A stretch of 6,420 nt of DNA from Cyanobacteriota bacterium. Its GTDB lineage: Bacteria > Cyanobacteriota > Cyanobacteriia > Leptolyngbyales > Leptolyngbyaceae. The DNA lies in NCBI GenBank assembly GCA_027482985.1, contig JAIXVO010000765.1:1-6420 (forward strand). The letters are read 5' to 3'. Below are positions 1-5,854 of this stretch, piece by piece. The notes under the pieces were generated by a model. That model made no database searches, was not told the origin of the DNA, and saw only the letters and a list, made by a program, of their open reading frames with translations. The position numbers and the translations under genes are program-made. Numbering within the stretch: position 1 is the stretch's first letter; each line of letters starts with the position of its first letter.

Positions 1-1542
1 CACCTCCACCACTGCCGACAACTGCCCTTTGCCGCCATCGATCATAATCAAGTCTGGAAAATCGGCGGTGGCAGAAACATGGCGATCGAGTACCGACACC
101 TCTTCGCTCCGTAACAATTCACCCTGCTCTTTCTTGGCGGCATATTTGCGGAACCTGCGCCCAATCACTTCTGCCATCGACGCAAAATCATCCGAATGCC
201 CCGATCTCACCGTAGGATTTTTGATCTTGTAATGGCGATAGTGCTGCTTGGCGGGTAAGCCATCCACAAACACCACCTGTGACGCGACCGCATCCGACCC
301 CTGAATGTGAGAAATATCATAGCCTTCAATCCGGCGCGGCAGATCGGGCAAGTCGAGCAACTCCGCCAGGTCTTGCATTGCCTGAGTGTTGCGATCGGCC
401 ACTCGCTGCGTCCGCGCCAGTTCGTAATGGGCATTCCGTTCTACCATCTCCAGCAAATCGGCTTTGGTCTGCCGTTGGGGATGGACGATCGCGACTTTCC
501 GCCCCTTCGTCTGGCTCAAAAACTCCGCCAAGATGTCACTATCCGGGAGATCATGCTGCACCAGAATGTCTGCCGGAATTTCTACTGGATCAACTAATTG
601 GTAATGCTCCTCTAATACCCGTTGCAGAATTTCTCCTGGTGTCCCCGATTGGGCATCTGCGACGAATCCCAACCGCCCGACTAACCGCCCCGCCCGCATC
701 TGGAACAACTGAATACAGGCATGATGGTCGTCTGCGGCCAGGGCGATCGCATCCCGCGACACGGTATCATCCGCCAGTGCCACTTTTTGGTCAGCCGCCA
801 GATTTTTAATCCCCGCAATTTGATCGCGAATCCGGGCAGCGGTCTCAAAGTTCAAATCCGCAGCCGCTTTCTCCATCTGCCCCAGCAAAATCTCCACCAG
901 TTCATCGGTGCGCCCCTGAAACACCATCGCCACCTTGCGGACAGTCTTATGGTAGTCCTCTGGCGTTACCAACCGTTGGCATACTCCTGGACAGCGCCCA
1001 ATGTCGTAGTTCAAACAGGGGCGATCGCGAAATAGGGGTTGGGGTCGTTGCCGCAGGGGGAAAATTCGCTTCACTAAGCTCAAAGTGCGACGTAACAAGC
1101 CCACATCCACATAGGGACCGTAGAACCGATCCGCTTTTTTACTGAGATGCTTCTTGCGAGTGATGAAGATACGGGGGTAGTCCTCTGACCATGTAATACA
1201 AAGCCAGGGATATTTTTTGTCGTCTTTGAGGAGAACGTTGTAGTGCGGCTGATGCTGCTTAATCAAATTGGCTTCGAGCGCCAAGGCTTCGGCTTCTGTA
1301 TCGGTGACGATAAATTCAATATCCGCCACCAAGCGCACCATCATGCCGATGCGGGGGCTGTGGTAGTGGTCATCCCGAAAATAGGAGCGCACCCGCGATC
1401 GCAGCTTTTTCGACTTGCCAATGTAAAGCACCTGATCGCTGGTGTCTTTCATGTAATACACCCCTGGCTCCGGCGGAATCTCCTTCAAGCGAGTTTCCAG
1501 TCGGTCAGGATCTTGGAGTAATGGCAGCGGCTTCACAGACAC
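1..1542 (-). CDS. uvrC: UvrABC excinuclease subunit C, C-terminus cut by window edge
   Basis: UvrC makes both incisions around a DNA lesion after UvrA/UvrB recognition, in cytosolic nucleotide excision repair. 514 codons are visible of a family that is usually about 600-650 residues. Seen in order: GIY-YIG nuclease near residues 27-100 (GVYY at 27-30, [11 protein letters not shown] at 40-50, then [15 protein letters not shown]); a cysteine cluster C176, C184, C188; a UVR motif that binds UvrB near 212-247 ([20 protein letters not shown]); and the start of the RNase H-like 5' nuclease, with [12 protein letters not shown] near 408 and MIDGGKGQL near 502, which carry two of its catalytic aspartates. 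The last catalytic His and the helix-hairpin-helix DNA-binding tail lie beyond position 1. No ATG is available before the GIY-YIG motif, so the start is non-ATG. GTG at 1540-1542 is chosen because AGGA at 1551-1554 (minus strand) lies 8 nt upstream; GTG at 1534-1536 is the alternative. The first Fe-S cysteine of the E. coli protein is an Arg here. Confidence 0.97.
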   Translation of the reverse strand, partial: MSVKPLPLLQDPDRLETRLKEIPPEPGVYYMKDTSDQVLYIGKSKKLRSRVRSYFRDDHYHSPRIGMMVRLVADIEFIVTDTEAEALALEANLIKQHQPHYNVLLKDDKKYPWLCITWSEDYPRIFITRKKHLSKKADRFYGPYVDVGLLRRTLSLVKRIFPLRQRPQPLFRDRPCLNYDIGRCPGVCQRLVTPEDYHKTVRKVAMVFQGRTDELVEILLGQMEKAAADLNFETAARIRDQIAGIKNLAADQKVALADDTVSRDAIALAADDHHACIQLFQMRAGRLVGRLGFVADAQSGTPGEILQRVLEEHYQLVDPVEIPADILVQHDLPDSDILAEFLSQTKGRKVAIVHPQRQTKADLLEMVERNAHYELARTQRVADRNTQAMQDLAELLDLPDLPRRIEGYDISHIQGSDAVASQVVFVDGLPAKQHYRHYKIKNPTVRSGHSDDFASMAEVIGRRFRKYAAKKEQGELLRSEEVSVLDRHVSATADFPDLIMIDGGKGQLSAVVEV

Positions 1543-1550
1543 CCAACAAT

Positions 1551-1554
1551 TCCT
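1551..1554 (-). promoter_or_regulatory. Ribosome binding site deciding the uvrC start
   Basis: AGGA on the minus strand, 8 nt before the GTG at 1540-1542. It is the only Shine-Dalgarno-like match close to the uvrC start and favours this GTG over the in-frame GTG two codons later. The upstream in-frame stop (TAA at 1579-1581, minus strand) limits any longer N-terminus to about 12 extra codons. Confidence 0.5.
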
Positions 1555-1676
1555 AGCAAGCTCACGACTGATTCGATCTTAAAGTGAATTCTGGCATCTG
1601 AACCGACCTCTTTTCCGCATCAATACTTTAATCAAAGGAAAGTAGTTTTACGGAATAGTACCGAATTTAGATGTTT

Positions 1677-1682
1677 TATATT
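1677..1682 (+). promoter_or_regulatory. Candidate -10 box for the 76-residue gene
   Basis: TATATT matches TATAAT at five of six positions and sits 29 nt ahead of the ATG at 1712. The region 17 nt upstream (AATAGT) does not resemble TTGACA, so this is a one-box match in AT-rich DNA and remains uncertain. Confidence 0.3.
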
Positions 1683-1711
1683 AGACACATCCAATCGCGT
1701 CACAACTCAGT

Positions 1712-1942
1712 ATGAACGTTGAAGAGTTCCGGAATCAAACCCGCTCCGCCCTGGAAGCCACCCTCAATCAATTACAGGCTGCAACTCTACTCGTTTCCGA
1801 ATTAGAGGCACAAATTGCCGATGCGGGCAGAACGGTGCAACAGTTGACGCAAGTGGTCGAACAATTTATTAATCTTCAGGTTACCGATGTTGCCTCAGAT
1901 ACATCCACCCCCAGTGGCACAAATCCTTTGCCACCAGAATAA
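1712..1942 (+). CDS. Small helical protein of unknown function (76 residues)
   Basis: I do not recognise a named family. The product is acidic with two regions. Residues 4-56 are almost entirely helix-forming, with hydrophobic residues spaced 3 and 4 apart (L14, L18, L21, V28, L31, I35, then V42, L45, V49, F52), as expected of a short coiled coil or helical hairpin; a glycine at 39 shifts the register and could be a turn. Residues 57-76 are a polar Thr/Ser/Pro tail (ending NPLPPE), probably disordered. There is no signal peptide or membrane segment, and no Cys or His to bind a metal. Codon use looks like that of the neighbours (mixed Gln, Ala and Thr codons), which supports real coding. No Shine-Dalgarno motif precedes the ATG. 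It is the only + strand gene, divergent from uvrC and convergent with the receiver gene, with no space between the stops. A role as an oligomerising partner or scaffold is only a guess. Confidence 0.75.
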   Translation: MNVEEFRNQTRSALEATLNQLQAATLLVSELEAQIADAGRTVQQLTQVVEQFINLQVTDVASDTSTPSGTNPLPPE

Positions 1943-2350
1943 TTAGACGGCTAAACAAGCGGCTTCCACAGCGATCGCCTGAGTTAACTCACTAAGCTTA
2001 ATCGGTTTCACCAAATATTGTTTCGCCCCCAACTCCAAAGCCCGATTGCGATCGGCCTCAAACGCAAAGGCAGACACCACAATCACTGGAATCTGCTGCC
2101 AGTGAGGAGTCTGCTGGAGGTCTTGGAGAATTTGATACCCATCAACATCCGGTAGTTTCAGGTCAAGCAAGATCAGGTTCGGGGCGAACTGCGTCATCAC
2201 GGTAGGGAACGAACTTACTTCCGCCATAGCAACAACGTCGTAGCCAGAGTCGATCAAAAAGTCGCTCATTAACTGCCGGCTGATGTCATTATCTTCAATT
2301 AACAAAATTCTGAGTGTTGACCCAGTTGTGGACGGTGATGGAGTAACCAT
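1943..2350 (-). CDS. Stand-alone response regulator receiver (CheY-like)
   Basis: A 135-residue single-domain response regulator, expected to be phosphorylated by a partner histidine kinase and to act by protein contacts, since no DNA-binding or enzymatic output domain follows. The whole receiver fold is present: acidic pair E19-D20 in LLIEDND, phospho-acceptor D63 in LILLDLKLPDVDG, the Ser switch residue S93 in VIVVSAFAF, and the conserved lysine K115 in YLVKPIKL. The first 12 residues are a Ser/Thr/Pro extension. This N-terminus is the one with an ATG (2348-2350); no clear Shine-Dalgarno motif precedes it. The next gene in the same direction is the antiporter, 282 nt upstream, and no histidine kinase is in the window, so the partner is unknown. 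Close relatives in cyanobacteria often pair with hybrid kinases encoded elsewhere. The stop codon directly abuts that of the convergent small gene. Confidence 0.93.
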   Translation of the reverse strand: MVTPSPSTTGSTLRILLIEDNDISRQLMSDFLIDSGYDVVAMAEVSSFPTVMTQFAPNLILLDLKLPDVDGYQILQDLQQTPHWQQIPVIVVSAFAFEADRNRALELGAKQYLVKPIKLSELTQAIAVEAACLAV

Positions 2351-2390
2351 ACTTCAGGTCTAATACAAAGCTAGAAATGCTATCCTCACA

Positions 2391-2434
2391 TTGATTCAAG
2401 CCCATGTATCAGTTCAGGATCGGGATTGAATCAA
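2391..2434 (-). repeat. Long inverted repeat in the receiver leader
   Basis: TTGATTCAAGCCC at 2391-2403 and GGGATTGAATCAA at 2422-2434 are inverted copies agreeing at 12 of 13 positions, separated by 18 nt. In RNA from the minus strand this gives 9 bp, one mismatch and 3 bp. Each arm also contains its own near-palindrome, TTGAWTCAA, with centres 35 bp apart, so the element could equally be two protein-binding sites. It ends 41 nt before the receiver ATG. No U-run follows, so it is not a standard terminator. Confidence 0.55.
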
Positions 2435-2552
2435 CCGCTGACAGTTTACAGTCAGGCTTTAGTCGTGAAACACAGGGAACCAGCGCGACTATTTTTTCAG
2501 CAAAAAAAACTTTAAATTGGGGTCAGGAAAACACTCGTAGATGCAATCAATC

Positions 2553-2598
2553 TGTTCAACTACTGAACATAATCTGCATAGTGTACCGCAATTTCCAA
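2553..2598 (-). promoter_or_regulatory. Candidate promoter with overlapping operator-like dyad, for the receiver gene
   Basis: Read on the minus strand, TTGGAA (2593-2598) is separated by 18 nt from GATTAT (2569-2574), a moderate match to -35 and -10 boxes (four of six each). RNA would start near 2562. A perfect dyad TGTTCA-ACTAC-TGAACA at 2553-2569 runs from the edge of the -10 box past this start point, the usual place for a repressor site. The leader to the ATG at 2350 would be about 210 nt. Both boxes are imperfect, so the promoter is tentative; the dyad itself is directly visible. Confidence 0.35.
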
Positions 2599-2632
2599 GT
2601 TCATTAAATGAAATTGATCATCACGAGCAAGG

Positions 2633-4792
2633 TTAGACGGTTTCCTGCATTGCTAAGGACACAGGATAACGACTCAAGAAAGAGTCAACCGAAATAGCGT
2701 ATTGCGGTCTCGATCCTAACAAGAGAATGGAGCAATCAATTTTTTCTACGGTTTGAGTGGTCAGGTCACTGAGTGGCAACCCCACCGAAATCAGGTGGCG
2801 GGGAGACACTTGCAGGATGACTAAATCGTAGGCGCGAGCGGCAGTGGCGATCGCGGTCGCAATTTGATCATTCACCTGGACTTCTACTGTCACTGACGTT
2901 TGAAAGGCATAAGTGGCTGCTAATTGCGCTAACTGCGTCTGAATTGAGGCGGCGCGGTCAGCGACACTGCGGGAAGGACGGCGATCGCCCAGCGTGGGAG
3001 ATAACACATGCAATAGCGTCACCTGAGCTTGCTGATTGGCGGCCAACACCTGCGCCAGTCGCAACACCAATTGCGCGGGTTGGTGCAAATTCTCAACAGG
3101 CACCAGAATGCGGCGAAATTGAGTGGGGGAGTCGAGGAGGCGGGCGATCGCCACTGGGCAATGAGCTGACCACAACACATTATCAATCAAGTTGCCCAAA
3201 AGTCGCGCCTGGAAGCCTGTTCGTCGGCTCCAACCCATGACAATCAAGTTAGCCTCCCGTTCCCGGCTGGTGCGACTAATGCCCTGACCAATACTGTCAT
3301 CAATACGCACCACTGGCGTTGTCTGGACACCCTGCTCACGACTCACCATTGCCGCTGTTGCTAACAAAGTTTGACTCCGCTGGATGGCTGTTGCCAGTTG
3401 AGGATCGGCCATTTGCGATCGCGCCGTGGCGATCGCCAGGGGCACCAATTGCCCCCCCAATGGTCGCGCCAGCATCGCCGCCAACTCCAGTAACCACTGT
3501 TCGGTCTGAGGATTGTGAACTGGCACAACGACCGTAAAATCGGCGGCTCCATTGGCTGCTGATGGCTCCAATGCGGTTGCTACTTCCTGTGGCTCTCGCC
3601 GACCTGACGATGTGGGCAAATCGGGGGCAAACTGCGCCGTTAACACGGGACCAAGCGTCGCCGTCACCAGCATCAACACAATCACACTATTCAACACATC
3701 CTCCGACAAAATCCCCGCCCGAAAGCCGACTAACGTCGCCGCCAACGTTGCTGCCACTTGGGGGAGGGACAATGACCACATGACAATTTGTTCACGCCAG
3801 GTGTAGCCATAGGTCAGCTTTGCCAGCAACGCCGCGACAAACTTACTGCCAATCAGCCCCAGGACGATCGCGATCGTCAGTCCCAGCGATTGCACTGAAG
3901 TCAGATTTTGGATAAACACCGGGACATTAATCAACAGCCCCATGTCTACAAAAAAGATGGGAATAAACAGGACGCTACCGACAAAGACAATGCGTTCTTT
4001 CGTCGCACCATCACCCACCACCCCATTCACCGCCAGTCCCGCTAAAAACGCCCCAACGATTTTCTCCACCCCAATCAACTGCGCTCCCACTGCGGCTAAA
4101 AAGAGCGCCAGCAAGACAAACAAAAACTGTTTACTTTCTTCATCCGATCGCGCAAATACTGCCCGTCCCAACCGCTGAATCCCCACCAACACAACGACGG
4201 TATAGATCGCCAAACTGCCTAACAAAAAGGCGAAGCGGAAGGGGGTAAAGTCGCGAGAATGCACACCTACGCAAATCGCCAGCACCAGCAACGCGCCAAT
4301 GTCCGTAAAAATGGTCGCGCCGATCGTGACGGTGACGGCTTCATTGTTGACCACCCCCAACCGACTCACAATTGGATACGCCAGCAGCGTATGGGAAGCC
4401 AGCAGGGAGCCAATCAGGAAGGACGCATTCCAATCAAAGTTGAATAGCCGCCCGATCGCGGTGCCGGTAATCAAAGGCACCCAAAAGGTGTAATTACCAA
4501 ACCCAATCGACTTCAGTTTGGTTCGCTGAAATTGCTCCAGTTCAACTTCCAACCCCGCCACAAACATCAAATACACCAGCCCAATATCCGAAAGCAGGCT
4601 CATGGTGTCGGAGGTATTGTCAAACAACTTCAACCCATTCGGACCGAGGACCACGCCTGCGACTAACAGACCGACCAATCCCGGCAGACGCAAGCGCTCG
4701 AAGAGGGGCGGCACCAGCAAAATGACGGCCAGCAGGATCGCAAAAGAGACAATCGGTTCTTCGTTAAAAAAATGCAGAGCGAATTCCATCAT
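2633..4792 (-). CDS. Kef/CPA2-type cation:proton antiporter with two C-terminal UspA-like domains
   Basis: A 719-residue inner or thylakoid membrane exchanger, expected to swap Na+ or K+ for H+ in pH and salt homeostasis. Residues 10-390 are the transport domain with about 12-13 hydrophobic spans. Landmarks: LVYLMFVAGLEVEL (73-84), LLASHTLLAYPIVSRLG (130-146), ATIFTDIGALL (159-169) with ion-site Asp D164, GAFLAGLAVN (247-256), FFVDMGLLIN (280-289) and a membrane lysine K317 in GSKF. A Pro/Ser/Glu linker (390-416) leads to two soluble UspA-like domains, about 417-550 (DFTVVVPVHN ... LIVMGWSRR ... HCPVAIA) and 558-695 (FRRILVPVEN ... LLHVLSP ... CSILLLG). There is no RCK/TrkA-N domain, which Kef channels usually carry. 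Start: two adjacent ATGs at 4790-4792 and 4787-4789, without a visible Shine-Dalgarno motif. Synechocystis encodes several NhaS proteins of this general type; I cannot say which is the ortholog, and ion choice cannot be read from the sequence. Confidence 0.93.
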   Translation of the reverse strand: MMEFALHFFNEEPIVSFAILLAVILLVPPLFERLRLPGLVGLLVAGVVLGPNGLKLFDNTSDTMSLLSDIGLVYLMFVAGLEVELEQFQRTKLKSIGFGNYTFWVPLITGTAIGRLFNFDWNASFLIGSLLASHTLLAYPIVSRLGVVNNEAVTVTIGATIFTDIGALLVLAICVGVHSRDFTPFRFAFLLGSLAIYTVVVLVGIQRLGRAVFARSDEESKQFLFVLLALFLAAVGAQLIGVEKIVGAFLAGLAVNGVVGDGATKERIVFVGSVLFIPIFFVDMGLLINVPVFIQNLTSVQSLGLTIAIVLGLIGSKFVAALLAKLTYGYTWREQIVMWSLSLPQVAATLAATLVGFRAGILSEDVLNSVIVLMLVTATLGPVLTAQFAPDLPTSSGRREPQEVATALEPSAANGAADFTVVVPVHNPQTEQWLLELAAMLARPLGGQLVPLAIATARSQMADPQLATAIQRSQTLLATAAMVSREQGVQTTPVVRIDDSIGQGISRTSREREANLIVMGWSRRTGFQARLLGNLIDNVLWSAHCPVAIARLLDSPTQFRRILVPVENLHQPAQLVLRLAQVLAANQQAQVTLLHVLSPTLGDRRPSRSVADRAASIQTQLAQLAATYAFQTSVTVEVQVNDQIATAIATAARAYDLVILQVSPRHLISVGLPLSDLTTQTVEKIDCSILLLGSRPQYAISVDSFLSRYPVSLAMQETV
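2847..3436. repeat. Cluster of HIP1 octamers (GCGATCGC)
   Basis: Five HIP1 copies lie in 590 nt inside the UspA-coding half of the antiporter gene: 2847, 2981, 3144, 3415 and 3429 (start positions), the last two only 14 bp apart. Others in the window start at 743, 1021, 1395, 1971, 5066, 5196, 5230 and 5955, making 13 in all. HIP1 is a dispersed palindrome greatly over-represented in many cyanobacterial genomes. Its function is unsettled; methylation of the site has been linked to it. Confidence 0.9.
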
Positions 4793-4889
4793 GCAGCTAG
4801 CGGGTAGGGAAACAGCGCATAAAGCCGCTTTTTACGGCAGTATCTCCCTCTTATCAGAACCGCAAACCTGCTGTGAAGAGAATCCCTCT
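4793..4889. other. Spacer between the HAS-barrel gene and the antiporter gene
   Basis: 97 nt. On the minus strand a short stem GCCG-N7-CGGC (4824-4838) is followed by CTTTAT, too weak to call a terminator. No clear promoter or Shine-Dalgarno motif precedes the antiporter ATG, so whether the antiporter has its own promoter or is read through from upstream is open. Confidence 0.4.
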
Positions 4890-5558
4890 CTAGAAATGGA
4901 TCTGATTGAGAATGGCGCGCAGGCGATCGTAATCATCCTTCAGCAAGACACCCAGCGTCCGCCCTGCCTGCACCAGCCAGTCTCGGTCGGCTTGGCGTAA
5001 CTGGTAAATTTCTCGTAAGGTCGCGGCAATTAACGCATCTACGGGGACTGAAGGCATTTGCAGCAGCGATCGCAAAAAGTCCAACTTTTCCGTAAATTGC
5101 ATCACTTCCGCTGAGGTGCAGGCAAAAACTGCCTGGTGCAATTGGGGCGGACGGGGTGGCAAATGTTGATAAATCATGCCTGCTTCCGGTGTGGCGCGAT
5201 CGCCCACCGTCCGATAGGGTTGAAAGCCCGCGATCGCGGCTCGGAATTCGGTTTTCAACATGGCAAAAATCTGCGGCTGTTGCTCCCGCAATTCTTGCAG
5301 CGATAAGCCCAACGCTCTAGCCCGATGCACCGAGTCAATCGGACTGGTGGAGGCAAAATAGACTACCCCATAGACCAGATTGCCGCCTTCCTCCTCCATC
5401 GCCTTCACCCAACTGCCAAACGGCGGCATGGTGGAAAAACTCAACGTTTCCGAGTCGAGACATTGGGCTAAAAACTCCGTCGTCGAAGTTTCCACCACTT
5501 CCGCAAAATGGTCAGGATGGCGATCGGTCGCCGCAAACTGAGGCAGGGGCAAACGCAT
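4890..5558 (-). CDS. HAS-barrel-type conserved cyanobacterial protein (222 residues)
   Basis: I recognise this as the conserved cyanobacterial protein usually annotated as containing a HAS-barrel domain, the small beta-barrel named after HerA helicases and ATP synthase. The recognition rests on the N-terminal block: MRLPLPQF (1-8), HPDHFAEVVETSTTEFLAQC (14-33), PPFGSWVK (45-52), GVVYFASTSPIDSVHRARAL (64-83), then LREQQPQIFAMLKTEFRAAI (90-109). The C-terminal half (about 140-222) is helical, with LREIYQLRQADRDWL (181-195) and LKDDYDRLRAIL (206-217). There is no ATPase P-loop, signal peptide or membrane span, so it is a cytosolic barrel without its usual motor; biochemical role unknown. Start: ATG at 5556-5558, giving MRLPLPQF. 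An in-frame TTG at 5568-5570 would add four residues but is less likely. It lies 80 nt after ndhS and 97 nt before the antiporter, same strand. Confidence 0.8.
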   Translation of the reverse strand: MRLPLPQFAATDRHPDHFAEVVETSTTEFLAQCLDSETLSFSTMPPFGSWVKAMEEEGGNLVYGVVYFASTSPIDSVHRARALGLSLQELREQQPQIFAMLKTEFRAAIAGFQPYRTVGDRATPEAGMIYQHLPPRPPQLHQAVFACTSAEVMQFTEKLDFLRSLLQMPSVPVDALIAATLREIYQLRQADRDWLVQAGRTLGVLLKDDYDRLRAILNQIHF

Positions 5559-5638
5559 AAAGTCGTTCAAGCGAGGGGCAATAATTCATGTGTTCTAATT
5601 ATCTGCGCAAACCGCCAAATTCGCACCCGCATTTGAAG
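5559..5638 (-). promoter_or_regulatory. Spacer ahead of the HAS-barrel gene with candidate -10 box
   Basis: On the minus strand GATAAT (5598-5603) matches TATAAT at five of six bases and would start RNA near 5590, about 32 nt before the ATG. No -35 partner is visible at the right distance. The box overlaps an inverted repeat ATAATT-N10-AATTAT (5581-5602). A weak stem CAAAT...ATTTG follows the ndhS stop, without a U-run. Confidence 0.3.
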
Positions 5639-5836
5639 CTATTTCCCTTTTTTCTTACCCGCCGCCAAATCCACTTCCGCTAACTCCGACAACCGAAACG
5701 TCACCAACTTATCCCAATTGCCGCCTTCAAAGAGCACCGCCACTTTGCCATCGCTGACACGCTGCACCAAGCCCTGAAACTGGAAATAGGTATCGCTGGG
5801 ATTAATGACACGAACTGCTGAACCGGGCAAAATCAT
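5639..5836 (-). CDS. ndhS: NAD(P)H-quinone oxidoreductase subunit S (NDH-1, ferredoxin-docking subunit)
   Basis: NdhS is a small peripheral subunit on the cytosolic (stromal) arm of the photosynthetic NDH-1 complex, where it helps ferredoxin deliver electrons for cyclic electron flow around photosystem I. The 65-residue product shows the SH3-like family signature: [10 protein letters not shown] (1-10), [20 protein letters not shown] (20-39), and [13 protein letters not shown] (40-52), ending in a basic tail GKKKGK. Length fits the family. The ATG at 5834-5836 is chosen because the family begins MILPG; an in-frame ATG at 5861-5863 would add nine residues (MKPFITENI) but lies inside a predicted RNA stem. 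No strong Shine-Dalgarno motif precedes either. The gene stands alone between rodA and the HAS-barrel gene; other ndh genes are absent, which is normal because cyanobacterial ndh genes are scattered. Confidence 0.93.
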   Translation of the reverse strand: MILPGSAVRVINPSDTYFQFQGLVQRVSDGKVAVLFEGGNWDKLVTFRLSELAEVDLAAGKKKGK

Positions 5837-5854
5837 GATGTTTTCAGTAATGAA

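Larger units (their letters stand above)
1543..1711. other. Divergent intergenic spacer between uvrC and the 76-residue gene
   Basis: This 169-nt AT-richer spacer must hold promoters for both flanking genes. For the + gene, TATATT at 1677-1682 resembles a -10 box and would start RNA near 1689, leaving a leader of about 23 nt; no matching -35 is visible. An inverted repeat TACTTT-N9-AAAGTA lies at 1624-1644. I cannot pick out a convincing uvrC promoter. No coding potential is evident. Confidence 0.5.
2351..2632. other. Gene-free leader region of the response regulator
   Basis: 282 nt between the antiporter stop and the receiver start. It holds several inverted repeats: a 9-bp plus 3-bp stem at 2391-2434, a 5-bp stem CTGAC-N8-GTCAG at 2438-2455, an A/T stem T6-CAGC-A8 at 2492-2509, and a 6-bp dyad TGTTCA-N5-TGAACA at 2553-2569. 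A possible minus-strand promoter overlaps the last one. The 67-codon open frame on the + strand (2404-2607) does not look coding. I see no intrinsic terminator with a clear U-run for the antiporter. Confidence 0.6.

Noticed and set aside
279..809. 176-codon open frame on the + strand
   Set aside because: It lies wholly antisense to uvrC, whose frame carries intact family motifs throughout. The product is a low-complexity Pro/Ala/Arg-rich sequence with no recognisable domain.
2492..2509. T6-CAGC-A8 stem as an intrinsic terminator
   Set aside because: The stem would be only A-U pairs with no GC-rich part, so it is unlikely to stop transcription on either strand.
2404..2607. 67-codon open frame on the + strand in the receiver leader
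   Set aside because: Its start is in the loop of an inverted repeat, with no Shine-Dalgarno motif. The composition does not resemble a folded protein and the region looks regulatory.
4824..4838. GCCG-N7-CGGC stem as a terminator after the HAS-barrel gene
   Set aside because: Four base pairs with a short CTTTAT tail is too weak, and it lies over 50 nt after the stop codon.
4602..5000. 132-codon open frame on the + strand
   Set aside because: It spans the 5' end of the antiporter gene, the spacer and the 3' end of the HAS-barrel gene on the opposite strand. The product shows no domain and the overlap is not plausible.
1943..5836. A single operon from ndhS to the receiver gene
   Set aside because: Gaps of about 80, 97 and 282 nt, with candidate promoters in at least two of them and unrelated functions, do not support one transcript.
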